Of a stretch of DNA of 47,712 bases, positions 15,864 through 23,625 are shown piece by piece. Position 1 is the first letter of the stretch. Each line of letters starts with the position of its first letter. The position numbers were made by a program, and so were the translations under genes. A model generated the notes under the pieces. That model was given only the letters and a program-made list of their open reading frames with translations. It was not told the origin of the DNA and did no database searches. This stretch comes from Clostridiales bacterium. GTDB lineage: Bacteria > Bacillota > Clostridia > Saccharofermentanales > Saccharofermentanaceae. The stretch is taken from the NCBI GenBank assembly GCA_017617935.1, contig JAFZVF010000023.1, positions 1 to 47,712 of the forward strand, in the 5' to 3' direction.

Positions 15864-16549
15864 TATCGTTTTCCTTCCGTGATCTTGTAGCCCTTCCCGA
15901 AAACGGTCCTGATCTGCGAAGACGCATCGCCCAGGCAGGCGCGAAGGCGCCTTATCGTGCCATCCACGACTCTGTCGTTGACGTCCAGGTTGTCGCCCCA
16001 CACGTGGTCTAAGATGTTTTCGCGCGTGAGGATCGATTCCTTGTTGGAAAGCAGGTAGAAAAGGAGCGAATACTCCTTCGCCTGGATTTCGATCTCGCGG
16101 CCGTTTACGGTGACCCCCATTGTCCTTTTGTTTATCGAAACGGCTCCGCAGGTCAGCACCTCATCCGCCGCACTCTTTTTTGCGCGCTTGAGAAGTGCAA
16201 GGCTCTTGGCATACAAGTGTCTCATGACGAAAGGCTTGACGACGTAATCGTCGCACCCGAGCTCGTAGCCTCTTAAGATGCTGCTTTCGGAACCGAGCGC
16301 CGTGAGAAGTATTATCGGGCAGTCGCTCTTTTTGCGGGCTGCCCTGCATATATCAAAACCCGACGCTCCGGGAAGCATTACGTCCAGGATCATGAGGTCG
16401 AAGCTTTCGTCAGTGACCATGCGCAACGCTTCGTCACCGTCAGAGCAGCTGATGACTTCCAGCAGGTCTTTGCCTTCCTCTAGAAAAAAGTCGCAGACGT
16501 TGTCCAGGATCTCCTGCATGTCTTCAACGATCAAAACCCTGTATGACAT
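15863..16549 (-). CDS. OmpR/PhoB-type response regulator
   Basis: 228 residues. The receiver domain (residues 1-120) has E9/D10, the phosphorylated D56 in DLMILDVMLPG, the LLTALGSE switch and K105-like VKPF. A winged-helix DNA-binding domain follows (about 130-226; ends in VFGKGYKI). It controls transcription in response to the co-expressed kinase. ATG 16549 follows GGAGGAAGG. A dyad GACAC-13 bp-GTGTC lies about 20-50 bp upstream and may be an operator. The paralogue at 39592-40272 is clearly similar over its whole length. Confidence 0.9.
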   Translation of the reverse strand: MSYRVLIVEDMQEILDNVCDFFLEEGKDLLEVISCSDGDEALRMVTDESFDLMILDVMLPGASGFDICRAARKKSDCPIILLTALGSESSILRGYELGCDDYVVKPFVMRHLYAKSLALLKRAKKSAADEVLTCGAVSINKRTMGVTVNGREIEIQAKEYSLLFYLLSNKESILTRENILDHVWGDNLDVNDRVVDGTIRRLRACLGDASSQIRTVFGKGYKITEGKR

Positions 16550-16606
16550 TAATCCTTCCTCCGTGCTTTCATCTTACAGGACACTTATGCCAAACTTGTG
16601 TCACGG

Positions 16607-17035
16607 TCAGGAATTTTCCAAAAGCTTATACAAAAGCCCGTAAAGCTGCGCGGCCTCGTCTTTTTCAAGCCCCACGCATGCTCCGACTTTTCCCGGAATG
16701 GCTTTTGCCTTTTTATAAAGCGCCTTTCCCTCATCGGTCAGAGTGATCACGACTACGCGCTCGTCCTCTTCGCTCCGCTCGCGCCTGATAAGCCCCTGTT
16801 TCTCGGTGTTCTTGAGCATCGGAGTAACCGTACCCGTGTCGAGCCTGAGCTTCTTGCAAAGCTCGCCGACCGTGATGCCGTCCTTCTCCCAAAGCACGAG
16901 AAACATTATGTATTGGGTGTACGTGAGCCCCAGCGGCTTGAGGTACGGCGTATAGTTTCCGACGATCTTGCGCGAAGCGGCATAGAGCGGAAAACACAGC
17001 TGCGAACCGAGTTTCATGGATTCATCTATCTTCAT
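16607..17035 (-). CDS. ohrR: OhrR-like MarR-family redox regulator
   Basis: 142 residues with a winged helix-turn-helix (LTVGELCKKL-like region, then RRERSEEDERVVVITLTDEG wing). The N-terminal QLCFPLYAASRKIV is the hallmark of OhrR, with C14 as the peroxide-sensing cysteine, followed by YLKPLGLTYTQYIMFLVLWE as in that family. OhrR proteins repress peroxidase genes until organic hydroperoxide oxidises the cysteine. The gene lies 41 bp downstream of the glutathione peroxidase gene and is probably co-transcribed with it, so it would control its own operon. ATG 17035 follows AAGGT. The residues, not a search, support the OhrR call. Confidence 0.85.
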   Translation of the reverse strand: MKIDESMKLGSQLCFPLYAASRKIVGNYTPYLKPLGLTYTQYIMFLVLWEKDGITVGELCKKLRLDTGTVTPMLKNTEKQGLIRRERSEEDERVVVITLTDEGKALYKKAKAIPGKVGACVGLEKDEAAQLYGLLYKLLENS

Positions 17036-17076
17036 CTAAATACCTTCTAAAAAACCCTAAAAGCCTCACGGGAACT

Positions 17077-17619
17077 TCACAGGAGGGACTCAACAAACGC
17101 CCTGACTTCCTTCATGTCGGCGGTCGGCTCAAAACGCTTTACAACATTGCCGTTCCTGTCAACGATGAACTTCGTGAAGTTCCACTTTATGTCAGGTTTG
17201 CTAGCGTAATCCTTGTCCATCTTCTCCATCATCTTTCTCATCAGAAGCGCCATAGATCCCTTGCCGAAGCCCTCAAAACCCTTCTGCTCCTGGAGGTATT
17301 TGAAAAGCGGGAGCGCGTTCTCACCGTTGACGTCGGACTTCTTCATCTGCGGAAACTTCGTCTTGTACTTGAGCTGGCAGAACTCGTAGATCTCCTCGTC
17401 CGTTCCGGGCGTCTGGTTCGCGAACTGGTTGCACGGAACGTCAAGCACCTCAAAACCCTTGTCGTGAAAATCCTCGTACATCTGCTCGATCGGCTTGTAA
17501 TGCGGCGTGAAACCGCAGCCCGTCGCGGTGTTGACAATGAGGATGACCTTGCCCTCAAAATCCCTAAGTGAAAATTCTCCGCCCTTCGGCATTGGTACTG
17601 TGAAATCGTAAATTGACAT
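17077..17619 (-). CDS. Glutathione peroxidase family (thiol peroxidase)
   Basis: 180 residues, full length for the family. The peroxidatic cysteine is C35 in NTATGCGFTPHY (cysteine, not selenocysteine), with the family motifs VPCNQFANQTPG and IKWNFTKFIVDRNG (Gln, Trp and Asn of the active site). Bacterial members of this type mostly use thioredoxin to reduce peroxides. It is the first gene of a two-gene operon with the OhrR-like regulator; the promoter carries a dyad expected for that regulator. Residues 112-140, with two extra Met/Lys-rich helices, are a normal bacterial insertion. Confidence 0.9.
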   Translation of the reverse strand: MSIYDFTVPMPKGGEFSLRDFEGKVILIVNTATGCGFTPHYKPIEQMYEDFHDKGFEVLDVPCNQFANQTPGTDEEIYEFCQLKYKTKFPQMKKSDVNGENALPLFKYLQEQKGFEGFGKGSMALLMRKMMEKMDKDYASKPDIKWNFTKFIVDRNGNVVKRFEPTADMKEVRAFVESLL

Positions 17620-17646
17620 GTGGATTCTCCCTTCTTTTACTGTTGT

Positions 17647-17685
17647 ATTTGGTAAAATTATATTGTATCAAATATAAATAGTCAA
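17647..17685 (-). promoter_or_regulatory. Promoter and operator of the peroxidase-OhrR operon
   Basis: On the minus strand TTGACT (17680-17685), 17 bp, then a perfect TATAAT (17657-17662). A dyad, ATTTGGTA (17647-17654) and TATCAAAT (17666-17673) with 11 bp between, covers the -10. It is the likely OhrR-like binding site, placed to block RNA polymerase. Confidence 0.7.
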
Positions 17686-17754
17686 TAAACCGGAAGCACC
17701 AGCCAAGCGGGGGCTTACCTCAGCGCCATCATGACGCTGAGGCATGCCGCAAGA

Positions 17755-18519
17755 TTACTGAACTCCCATGAATTCGTCTATCGCCTTGAGCACGGGCGCA
17801 GTGTACTTCTCGCCTCCGAAAAGCCACTGCTCGTGCTGCATGTCGAACTCCCTTATGTCAGGGTCCCTGAAATACTTCAGATAACGCTTCTTATACTTCT
17901 CGCCCATCTTGTTTGCGTAGATGAAATGCGCCGTCGTGCCTTCGACATGGATGTCGTCCTTGAGGCACGTGATGAGGTCCGTGTAAAACTCGTTCTTTAT
18001 TGATTCCTTCTTGAATCTGGTGAAAGACTGAAGGAACATCTCCGCAATGTCTTCCTCCATCTCGAAAGTTTCAATGAACATCTTCTTTGCCTTCTGCTTT
18101 TTCTTTTCGCTCTTGGTAAAGCTCGTGAGGAGCGGAACGACCATCGCGGACTTGAGTTTCGCGGACAGAACACCGCTTTGGTCAAGATCGGGGCTGCCGA
18201 AGATGCCGTGGTCCATGTGGATGTTTTCGCGCATTATAAGCTGGCCGACAAAGGTGCTGCCGAGCGATGATCCGAGCGCGCCGTCGATCCTGCCGCCGTG
18301 CTTTTCCTTGACGTACTTTTCTATCTTTTCAGTGACGGTTATCACGTCGGGAAAGATCAGGTCACTGCCGTCAAAGCCGTCGTAATTGACGCAGATCAGA
18401 TGATACTTTTCGCCGAGCCTGTCGATGACGCTGCTGAAGTTCGCCTGCCAGTCGCAGCACGTTCCGGGGAGCAGCATCAACGTCTTGCCCAATACGTTTC
18501 CTCTTTCTTCAAACGTCAT
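17755..18519 (-). CDS. Alpha/beta hydrolase
   Basis: 254 residues. The oxyanion/entry loop LLPGTCCDW, a strand-turn LICVNYDGFDGSD and the nucleophile elbow GSSLGS (nucleophile S85) place it in the alpha/beta hydrolase fold. The helical lid (about 125-190) is Lys/Glu-rich. No signal peptide, so cytoplasmic. The acid and histidine are less certain; the C-terminal HEQWLFGG is a plausible histidine. Substrate unknown, probably an ester or lipid. ATG 18519 lies eight bases after AGGGGG; an upstream TTG is too near this site. It is 24 bp downstream of the ABC exporter permease gene, on the same strand, and may be co-transcribed. Confidence 0.75.
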   Translation of the reverse strand: MTFEERGNVLGKTLMLLPGTCCDWQANFSSVIDRLGEKYHLICVNYDGFDGSDLIFPDVITVTEKIEKYVKEKHGGRIDGALGSSLGSTFVGQLIMRENIHMDHGIFGSPDLDQSGVLSAKLKSAMVVPLLTSFTKSEKKKQKAKKMFIETFEMEEDIAEMFLQSFTRFKKESIKNEFYTDLITCLKDDIHVEGTTAHFIYANKMGEKYKKRYLKYFRDPDIREFDMQHEQWLFGGEKYTAPVLKAIDEFMGVQ

Positions 18520-18543
18520 ACTCAAATCCCCCTTTTAAACATA

Positions 18544-21500
18544 TTACTCTCTATTCTTCAGAACCATTGCGGGATTTATCTTTTTGAGCCTGCCCGTGAG
18601 CACGAAATTGATGATTAGATAAAGTCCGATGATCACCGCGAAGATGATGACGTACAGTGCCGGCGAATATGAAGGCTCAATACCTACGCCGACATTGGCT
18701 ACGAGGTATCTCGGATAAATGTAATCCATGATGAACTTGGCAAGCGGAAGCACAATGAGCGAACCTATGAAGACGATGTAGAAGTTGCCGTCCAAATACA
18801 TCTTCCTGACTTCCCTGTTCCTGAAACCGAAGATCTTTACGAGCGAGATATTGAACGCCGAGCGGTCGATCATCATCTTTACCATCAGGTACATTACGAC
18901 CAGGAAAATGACCGCTGCCGCCGTGGACATGATTGTTACCATCGGTCCCATCATGTCGACGTAGATACCGGCAGACCTTTCGATCTCAGCTTTCGAGACC
19001 GTGGAATAGAGCCTGCCGCTTTCGATCCCGAGGTCGTGATCCGCGAAGACCACGTTGTAATACTTTTCGTCCTCGCCGAAAAGATCGCGGCACTTTTCAA
19101 TGTCCATGAACACCATGAGCGAAGCCGAGTAATCGCAGATCCTCGCTACCTTGAAAGCATAGAGCCTGTCGCCGTTTTCGCCCTTGAGCGTGAACTCGTC
19201 ACCGACCTTGAGAGCATACTTGACCGCAACTGCCGAACTGACTACAACGTCGCTGTTGTTGTCCGGCAGATCGCCCGTATCAAAGAACGGATTGTCCTTC
19301 GTGATGCCAAGTACCATGACATCAAACGTATGACCGTAGATCTCCTTCTTCAGGCTCTCGGCAACGGCTTCATAGCCGCCTTCGGGAACATCCTCGGTCG
19401 GATATTTGTAACTGTACATGTATTCGTACTTTGTCTGGCTTGTATAGAGGTCTTTGACCTTGGAGCAGTACACCATCGTATTGAGTGCCATCAGTGCAAC
19501 GAGCAGCGCCATGAACAGACCAAGGATAACGGTAAGACCCGCCCTGATCTCGCGGATCATCTGCCTGATCCTGAACATGCTGATGAACTTCAGCCCCCTG
19601 ATCTTGAGGTCTTTTCCGCGGACCGCCTTCTGCTCGTTCCGGAGAAGCGCCAAAGGCGTTTTCTTGAGCCTCTTTCTGATAACGAGGACGTTGACGATCA
19701 AAGCCGTTACCGGAGGGATCACAAGACCGTAGATGAGTATGAAAGGCGTCACCTTTATCGGCAGATCCGGCAGCGAAAAGTAACTCGTGGAATCTGAAAT
19801 CTCCGAAGGGATCCCCGCGGGCGTAAACACTGCCAGAGCCGTTCCGATCAGACCAGAAACAAAAGCCACTATTACAGGCACCGCGACATAGCTCGCGACC
19901 AGCGTCCTTCTCCTGACGCCCATCGAATAAAGCGCGCCGATGACCGAGCTTTCCTGGTCGATCGTGTGCACGATGAATACCGAAATTACGTATGCGAAAA
20001 GCATGATGAGCAGTATCCCGAAAATGATGCTCGCGGTGTAATTGATCTGTACGTCGTCCGCCGCCGAGTCGATCCTGGGATTCTCATCCGCGTTCAGGAA
20101 CATCATGAGGTTCGACGTCTTAATATCGAAAAACTCATCGATGAACTCATTGGTCTTGTCCGAGAATTCCTGCATGCCGTCGGCATATTCCTTTGCACCG
20201 TCCGCGAGCTCTTTTGCTCCGTCGCTTATCTTTTCTGAACCTTCGTAAAGCTCGTCGACTCCGTCAGCAAGCTTTTTAGTGCCCTTCCAAAGTTCGGTCG
20301 TGCCCTTGTGGAGCCCTGACGCGCCGCTTCTCAGGAACACGCTGCTGTCGCTCAGTTTCTTCGTACCCTTATAGAGCTGGCCCGCGCCGTCGCTGAGTGC
20401 AGTCGTACCGGAATTGACTCCTGATACGCCGCTCTTGATCTGCAGGTATCCGTTCGCAAGCTGCTTGGCGGGATCTGCAAAGCTCTTTGCAACTCCCGCT
20501 ACGTAAGGATCGGGGCTGTTTGCGGCCGCGCCCGCCTGGTTGGCATAGGCGTTGACGCCGTCACCATAAGCATTTGCGCCTTTTTCAAGCTGCTTGGTGC
20601 CGCTTGCGAGCTTTGTCGCACCCTTTGAAAGAGACGATGTGCCGGACGCTACTTTTCCCACACCTTTGGTGTACTGCTTAACGCCCTTTTCGAGCTGGCC
20701 CGCGCCCTTGTCCAAGGCCTTGACGCCCTTCTTGAAATCGGGCATCGCGTCCTTCAATTCCTTCATTCCGTCCTTATATTCCTTAGTACCATCGGCAAGT
20801 TCCTTCGCACCGTCGGAAAGCTCCTTTGCTCCGTCCCTGAGCTTGTCGATGCCCTCAAGAAGATCGTCCTTCTTGCCGGTCATCCTCTTCCAGTATTCGC
20901 GGAAATACTCGTCGTCGACGTCGCTCACCTTGAATTCAATGTCCTCAAGCGTCTTCTTGAGCTCGTCCTCGCTCATCGCGCCGTTTAACAGGAACGCGTA
21001 GTAGTATTCTTCCGAAGACAGCGACTTGCCATTCGCGTAAAGTTCATCGTAAGCGTCGCCCGTCAAAAAGATGAGCCCGAAAGCCCTCGAATCCGAAACG
21101 GAATCCGAGACCTTCTTGATTATCGTGTTGTAATCGGGCGTGACGCCGATGCCTGTGACAGTGAAGTCTTTTCCGCCTATGGAAACGGTGTCGCCGAGCT
21201 TTACTTCGTTGACTTCGGAATAGCGTCTCTCGATCACCGCCTCGTTGTCTTTTTCCGGAAGGCGGCCGTCGATCAGCGAGATCTTGTTTATGTTTTCCCT
21301 GACCTTGAATGCCCTCAGGACCTGCTTTTCGTTAACGGCATAATCCACAAAGAACATCTTTTCGATCGATACGCCTTTGTCCGTCAGATTCTTTTCCTCT
21401 TCAGCGCGGAGCGGCACAAAGACCGAGAACTCGCCGTCTTCTCTGCAGAGCTGTTTGTCGCTTTTCTCGGTACAGTCGATTACCGTGACCGCCGCGCCCA

Positions 21501-21612
21501 TGAGGCTGACGACAATGAATATCGAAAATATGATCAGCGCCGACAGAGCGATATATCTCGCCCAGCCCGCTTTCAGGTCGCGGAGCGCCCTTTTAAATAA
21601 GATCCATCCCAT
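18544..21612 (-). CDS. FtsX/MacB-like ABC transporter permease, 1022 aa
   Basis: A large permease with an N-terminal membrane span (about 15-38), a long extracytoplasmic part, FtsX-type membrane bundles near residues 530-690 and again 890-1015, and a second extracytoplasmic domain between them. Within the first outer part (about 255-480) there are many repeats of the type ELxDGxKELxDG and LxKGxxxLxxG, like those of YhgE/Pip proteins, expected to form a long coiled or helical rod. With the ATPase encoded one base upstream it forms a MacB-type mechanotransmission exporter or a protein-acting machine rather than a small-molecule pump. The single-base gap between the two genes points to tight co-translation. 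The substrate is not known. Confidence 0.88.
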   Translation of the reverse strand: MGWILFKRALRDLKAGWARYIALSALIIFSIFIVVSLMGAAVTVIDCTEKSDKQLCREDGEFSVFVPLRAEEEKNLTDKGVSIEKMFFVDYAVNEKQVLRAFKVRENINKISLIDGRLPEKDNEAVIERRYSEVNEVKLGDTVSIGGKDFTVTGIGVTPDYNTIIKKVSDSVSDSRAFGLIFLTGDAYDELYANGKSLSSEEYYYAFLLNGAMSEDELKKTLEDIEFKVSDVDDEYFREYWKRMTGKKDDLLEGIDKLRDGAKELSDGAKELADGTKEYKDGMKELKDAMPDFKKGVKALDKGAGQLEKGVKQYTKGVGKVASGTSSLSKGATKLASGTKQLEKGANAYGDGVNAYANQAGAAANSPDPYVAGVAKSFADPAKQLANGYLQIKSGVSGVNSGTTALSDGAGQLYKGTKKLSDSSVFLRSGASGLHKGTTELWKGTKKLADGVDELYEGSEKISDGAKELADGAKEYADGMQEFSDKTNEFIDEFFDIKTSNLMMFLNADENPRIDSAADDVQINYTASIIFGILLIMLFAYVISVFIVHTIDQESSVIGALYSMGVRRRTLVASYVAVPVIVAFVSGLIGTALAVFTPAGIPSEISDSTSYFSLPDLPIKVTPFILIYGLVIPPVTALIVNVLVIRKRLKKTPLALLRNEQKAVRGKDLKIRGLKFISMFRIRQMIREIRAGLTVILGLFMALLVALMALNTMVYCSKVKDLYTSQTKYEYMYSYKYPTEDVPEGGYEAVAESLKKEIYGHTFDVMVLGITKDNPFFDTGDLPDNNSDVVVSSAVAVKYALKVGDEFTLKGENGDRLYAFKVARICDYSASLMVFMDIEKCRDLFGEDEKYYNVVFADHDLGIESGRLYSTVSKAEIERSAGIYVDMMGPMVTIMSTAAAVIFLVVMYLMVKMMIDRSAFNISLVKIFGFRNREVRKMYLDGNFYIVFIGSLIVLPLAKFIMDYIYPRYLVANVGVGIEPSYSPALYVIIFAVIIGLYLIINFVLTGRLKKINPAMVLKNRE

Positions 21613-21613
21613 A

Positions 21614-22315
21614 TCAGAGGTCCTCCAGCTGCGCCGCCGGCACCTTGGTGTCGTTGTAGTAATCCTTGTAGATCTCGCCGTCCTTGAGATAGATGACGTG
21701 ATCGACCATCTGCTTGATCGAATTGTTATGGGTGACGATCAGCATCGTCGTACCGTACTGTTTGTTGATCTTTTCGAGCAACACGAGGATGTCGCGCGAA
21801 GTCTTTGAATCCAGCGCGCCCGTGGGCTCGTCGCACATTAGTACTTTCGGGTTCTTCACGAGCGCCCTGGCGATGGCGCATCTCTGCTGCTGACCGCCCG
21901 AAAGCTGCGACGGGAACTTGTACTGGTGCTCAGTAAGTCCGAGCACGTTGAGGAGTTCATCGAGTTCGAGCGGATCCTTCGTCAGGTATTCACAGACCTG
22001 TATGTTCTCCCTGACCGTAAGATTGGGAACCAGATTATAGAACTGAAAGATGAAGCCCAGGTTGTCTCTTCTGTAATTGGAAAGTTTTTCACCTTTGAGA
22101 CCCTCGATCAGTGTCCCCGCGACTGACACGCTGCCGGAATCAATGACGTCCAGGCCTCCGATGCAGTTGAGCAATGTTGATTTGCCCGAACCGGACGTGC
22201 CCTGGATTACGCACATCTCGCCTTTTTCGATCTTGATGCTGATGCCTTTGAGGACCTGCATGTAGCTGCCGCCCTCACCGTATGCCTTTTTCAAATCCTT
22301 TGTAACAATGAACAT
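21614..22315 (-). CDS. ABC transporter ATPase of the MacB/LolD type
   Basis: 233 residues with all nucleotide-binding motifs: Walker A GTSGSGKST (39-47), Q-loop FQFYNLVPNLTV, signature LSGGQQQR, Walker B VLMCDEPTGALD and the H-loop IVTHN. It drives the permease encoded directly downstream. The leader between this gene and the riboswitch region holds a TTAGC-AGAG-GCTAA dyad (about 22347-22360) near a TAATAT -10-like box, possibly an operator. Confidence 0.92.
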   Translation of the reverse strand: MFIVTKDLKKAYGEGGSYMQVLKGISIKIEKGEMCVIQGTSGSGKSTLLNCIGGLDVIDSGSVSVAGTLIEGLKGEKLSNYRRDNLGFIFQFYNLVPNLTVRENIQVCEYLTKDPLELDELLNVLGLTEHQYKFPSQLSGGQQQRCAIARALVKNPKVLMCDEPTGALDSKTSRDILVLLEKINKQYGTTMLIVTHNNSIKQMVDHVIYLKDGEIYKDYYNDTKVPAAQLEDL

Positions 22316-22435
22316 AAATACACTCCATTCACTACTGTGTTAATATTAGCCTCTGCTAACTGCTTGGTGCACATGTTGTTTTCAACAATGTTTTTCCTTT
22401 TGCGGTCTTCCAATTTGTGAATTGGTTGTCCTGTG

Positions 22436-22501
22436 CTAACTAGAGTGTGGAGAAAAGATCTTTTGTTCTGAGACTTGCGACTGCGTTTGTTTTCTGCTCA
22501 T
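22436..22501 (-). pseudogene. 21-codon frame behind the riboswitch, probably a gene remnant
   Basis: ATG 22501 follows a perfect GGAGG by four bases and is the first frame after the riboswitch terminator; it reads MSRKQTQSQVSEQKIF and stops after 21 codons. Riboswitches of this class normally precede a manganese exporter (MntP, a P-type ATPase or a TerC-like protein). None is here, so this may be the surviving N-terminus of a deleted gene, or a leader peptide. Confidence 0.4.
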
Positions 22502-22510
22502 AAAACCTCC

Positions 22511-22540
22511 AAAAACAAAAAAATATGGCCGAAGCCATAT
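22511..22540 (-). terminator. Riboswitch expression-platform terminator
   Basis: On the minus strand a 7-bp stem, ATATGGC/GCCATAT with a TTCG tetraloop (22523-22540), is followed by TTTTTT-G-TTTTT. An upstream hairpin (CATGTATA 22582-22589 with TATACATG 22564-22571) shares its CATG with the 3' strand of aptamer helix P1 and carries CGAAGC in its loop, which can pair with GCTTCG of the terminator. These are the parts of a transcription switch. Confidence 0.7.
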
Positions 22541-22585
22541 CAAAACGATTTCTGGAGAAACGTCATGTATAGCTTCGCAGTTATA

Positions 22586-22667
22586 CATGAGTCTCGCAAT
22601 TTAAAACAAGCCAGGCCTATCGCCAGTATGTTGACTTGTTACGCAGTACGCTTGCTACTCCCTCATG
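22586..22667 (-). ncRNA. yybP-ykoY (manganese) riboswitch aptamer
   Basis: Minus-strand RNA with closing helix CATGAG (22662-22667 side) / CTCATG (22586-22591 side). Just inside the helix lie GGGAGTAGC and, at the other end, GCGAGAC. These are the two conserved joining segments of yybP-ykoY RNAs, which form the Mn2+ site. GTCAACATACTGG in the middle also matches the class, as recalled from known examples. A TTGACA-17 bp-TAGCAT promoter starts it a few bases upstream. Recognised by motif and layout; a covariance-model search would settle it. Confidence 0.75.
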
Positions 22668-22680
22668 GGGTACACGTTTG

Positions 22681-22709
22681 ATGCTATCAGCCTATGTCTG
22701 ATCTGTCAA
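22681..22709 (-). promoter_or_regulatory. Riboswitch promoter
   Basis: Perfect -35 TTGACA (22704-22709), 17 bp, -10 TAGCAT (22681-22686) on the minus strand; transcription would begin about 10 bases before aptamer helix P1. Confidence 0.65.
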
Positions 22710-22752
22710 GTTTCGTTTTTCCCGGATCAGAGCTGCCTGCCCGGGAAAGTTT

Positions 22753-23265
22753 TCATCGCTTCGGAAACCAGGGAATGCACCTGTTCACCTTGCTCTTGTA
22801 TTCTTCATATTCCTCGCCGTAAACGTTTTTCAGCCACTTCTCTTCCGTGTTTTTCAAAACAACCGTCAGGATTGCCCAATCGATAAGGAACAGCGGCAGC
22901 GAGACTATGTTGTGCCACATGAGCCCGATCCCCGTCATGGCAAACCACCATCCCGAATACATCGGATTTCTCACCCAGGCATAAATGCCGTCGGTCTTGA
23001 GCCTGTTCTCCGTGATGTTCTCGTCCATTCCCGAGCGCACCGCCGCGATGAACCAGATGGGAAGTCCGAGCACGATCCCAAGCGCTCCCACGATCCTGAA
23101 TGCAAGGATCCAGGCGCCCCCGAGAGTTCCGGTCTTAAACAAGTACGCCGCCAAAGCGATGACCGCCGCGTTCAGGAGCGCGATCCCGTAGATCAGATAA
23201 GGTCCGATGCCGAACATCGGGAGCTTCTGCCCTTCTTTTGTGTAATTCTTTAACGTGTTTTTCAT
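22753..23265 (-). CDS. ICMT-like membrane methyltransferase
   Basis: 170 residues with four to five membrane spans and the C-terminal signature of the isoprenylcysteine carboxylmethyltransferase/PEMT superfamily: YAWVRNPMYSGWW, EEKWLKNVYGEEYEEYKSKVNRCIPWF. The Arg-Asn-Pro-x-Tyr and the E-E-x-x-L-x-x-x-x-G-x-x-Y pattern bind S-adenosylmethionine. The bacterial substrate is usually unknown. ATG 23265 follows AGGAG with seven to eight bases between. Its promoter carries a palindromic operator. Confidence 0.85.
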   Translation of the reverse strand: MKNTLKNYTKEGQKLPMFGIGPYLIYGIALLNAAVIALAAYLFKTGTLGGAWILAFRIVGALGIVLGLPIWFIAAVRSGMDENITENRLKTDGIYAWVRNPMYSGWWFAMTGIGLMWHNIVSLPLFLIDWAILTVVLKNTEEKWLKNVYGEEYEEYKSKVNRCIPWFPKR

Positions 23266-23287
23266 AAATATCTCCTGAACGCTTGAA

Positions 23288-23338
23288 CATATGAGCAACC
23301 GTTCATATGTATTATAGCGCGATGCTTCCGTTTGTCAA
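23288..23338 (-). promoter_or_regulatory. Promoter with palindromic operator
   Basis: On the minus strand TTGACA (23333-23338), 16 bp, TATAAT (23311-23316). Directly downstream, over the start of transcription, lies the dyad CATATGA (23288-23294) / TCATATG (23303-23309) with 8 bp between the arms, typical of a TetR- or MarR-type repressor site. No such repressor gene is adjacent. Confidence 0.65.
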
Positions 23339-23362
23339 CACCATTTGCTCGGGGCCAGACAG

Positions 23363-23480
23363 TGTGTACGTATAAGTGTCACGATTTTCCCGTTTTTAGG
23401 TACACTTTTCGGCAAATCAGCCTCGATTTGCTTTTTCGTGTACCGATTATTGCAGATTTAGTGACACTTTTAGGTACACG
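23363..23480. repeat. Dispersed repeat element A, copy 2
   Basis: About 118 bp, clearly the same element as 12971-13088 and in the same orientation. The left end is degraded (GTGTACGTATAAGTGTCAC), the right end intact (GTGACACTTTTAGGTACAC). The flank after it (GTCGAGTGCGGCA) is shared with copy 3 but not copy 1. Confidence 0.8.
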
Positions 23481-23564
23481 TCGAGTGCGGCATCGCATAG
23501 GTTTTATTTGTTTTTTCTTTAACCGCCCAAATAGCCGATTTTGAGACTTTTTCATCTCAAGACC

Positions 23565-23605
23565 TTGTCGGTTTTTGTCGGTTTTTGTCGGTTGTTTTCG
23601 TCGCA
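23565..23605. repeat. Short tandem TGTCGGTTTT repeats
   Basis: About three head-to-tail copies of a 10-bp word directly before the start of the 23626 gene. A small TTGAGA/TCTCAA hairpin lies just upstream. No function assigned. Confidence 0.5.
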
Positions 23606-23625
23606 AGAGCATATAAAATCAGCCT

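Larger units (their letters stand above)
22316..22752. other. Regulatory intergenic region with Mn2+-type riboswitch
   Basis: From right to left on the minus strand: a possible hairpin after the methyltransferase gene (TTTCCCGG/CCGGGAAA), a riboswitch promoter, a yybP-ykoY-like aptamer, an expression platform with a terminator, a 21-codon open frame with a strong ribosome site, and the exporter promoter region. CTGTGCTAAC (22431-22440) and CTCTGCTAAC (22351-22360) are near direct repeats 80 bp apart that flank the stretch between the short frame and the exporter. Confidence 0.7.

Noticed and set aside
20150-20880. A DNA-level tandem repeat in the permease gene
   Set aside because: The repeats are in the protein (ELxDG pattern); the DNA units are diverged and not of constant length.
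22665-22752. A rho-independent terminator directly after the ICMT-like gene (TTTCCCGG/CCGGGAAA)
   Set aside because: The stem is there but no T-run follows on either strand, so I did not list it as a terminator.
23379-23612. Open frames running through repeat element A at 23379-23612 and 37845-38027 with similar translations
   Set aside because: The similarity comes from the DNA repeat itself. Copy 1 does not keep the frame, and no ribosome site is present.
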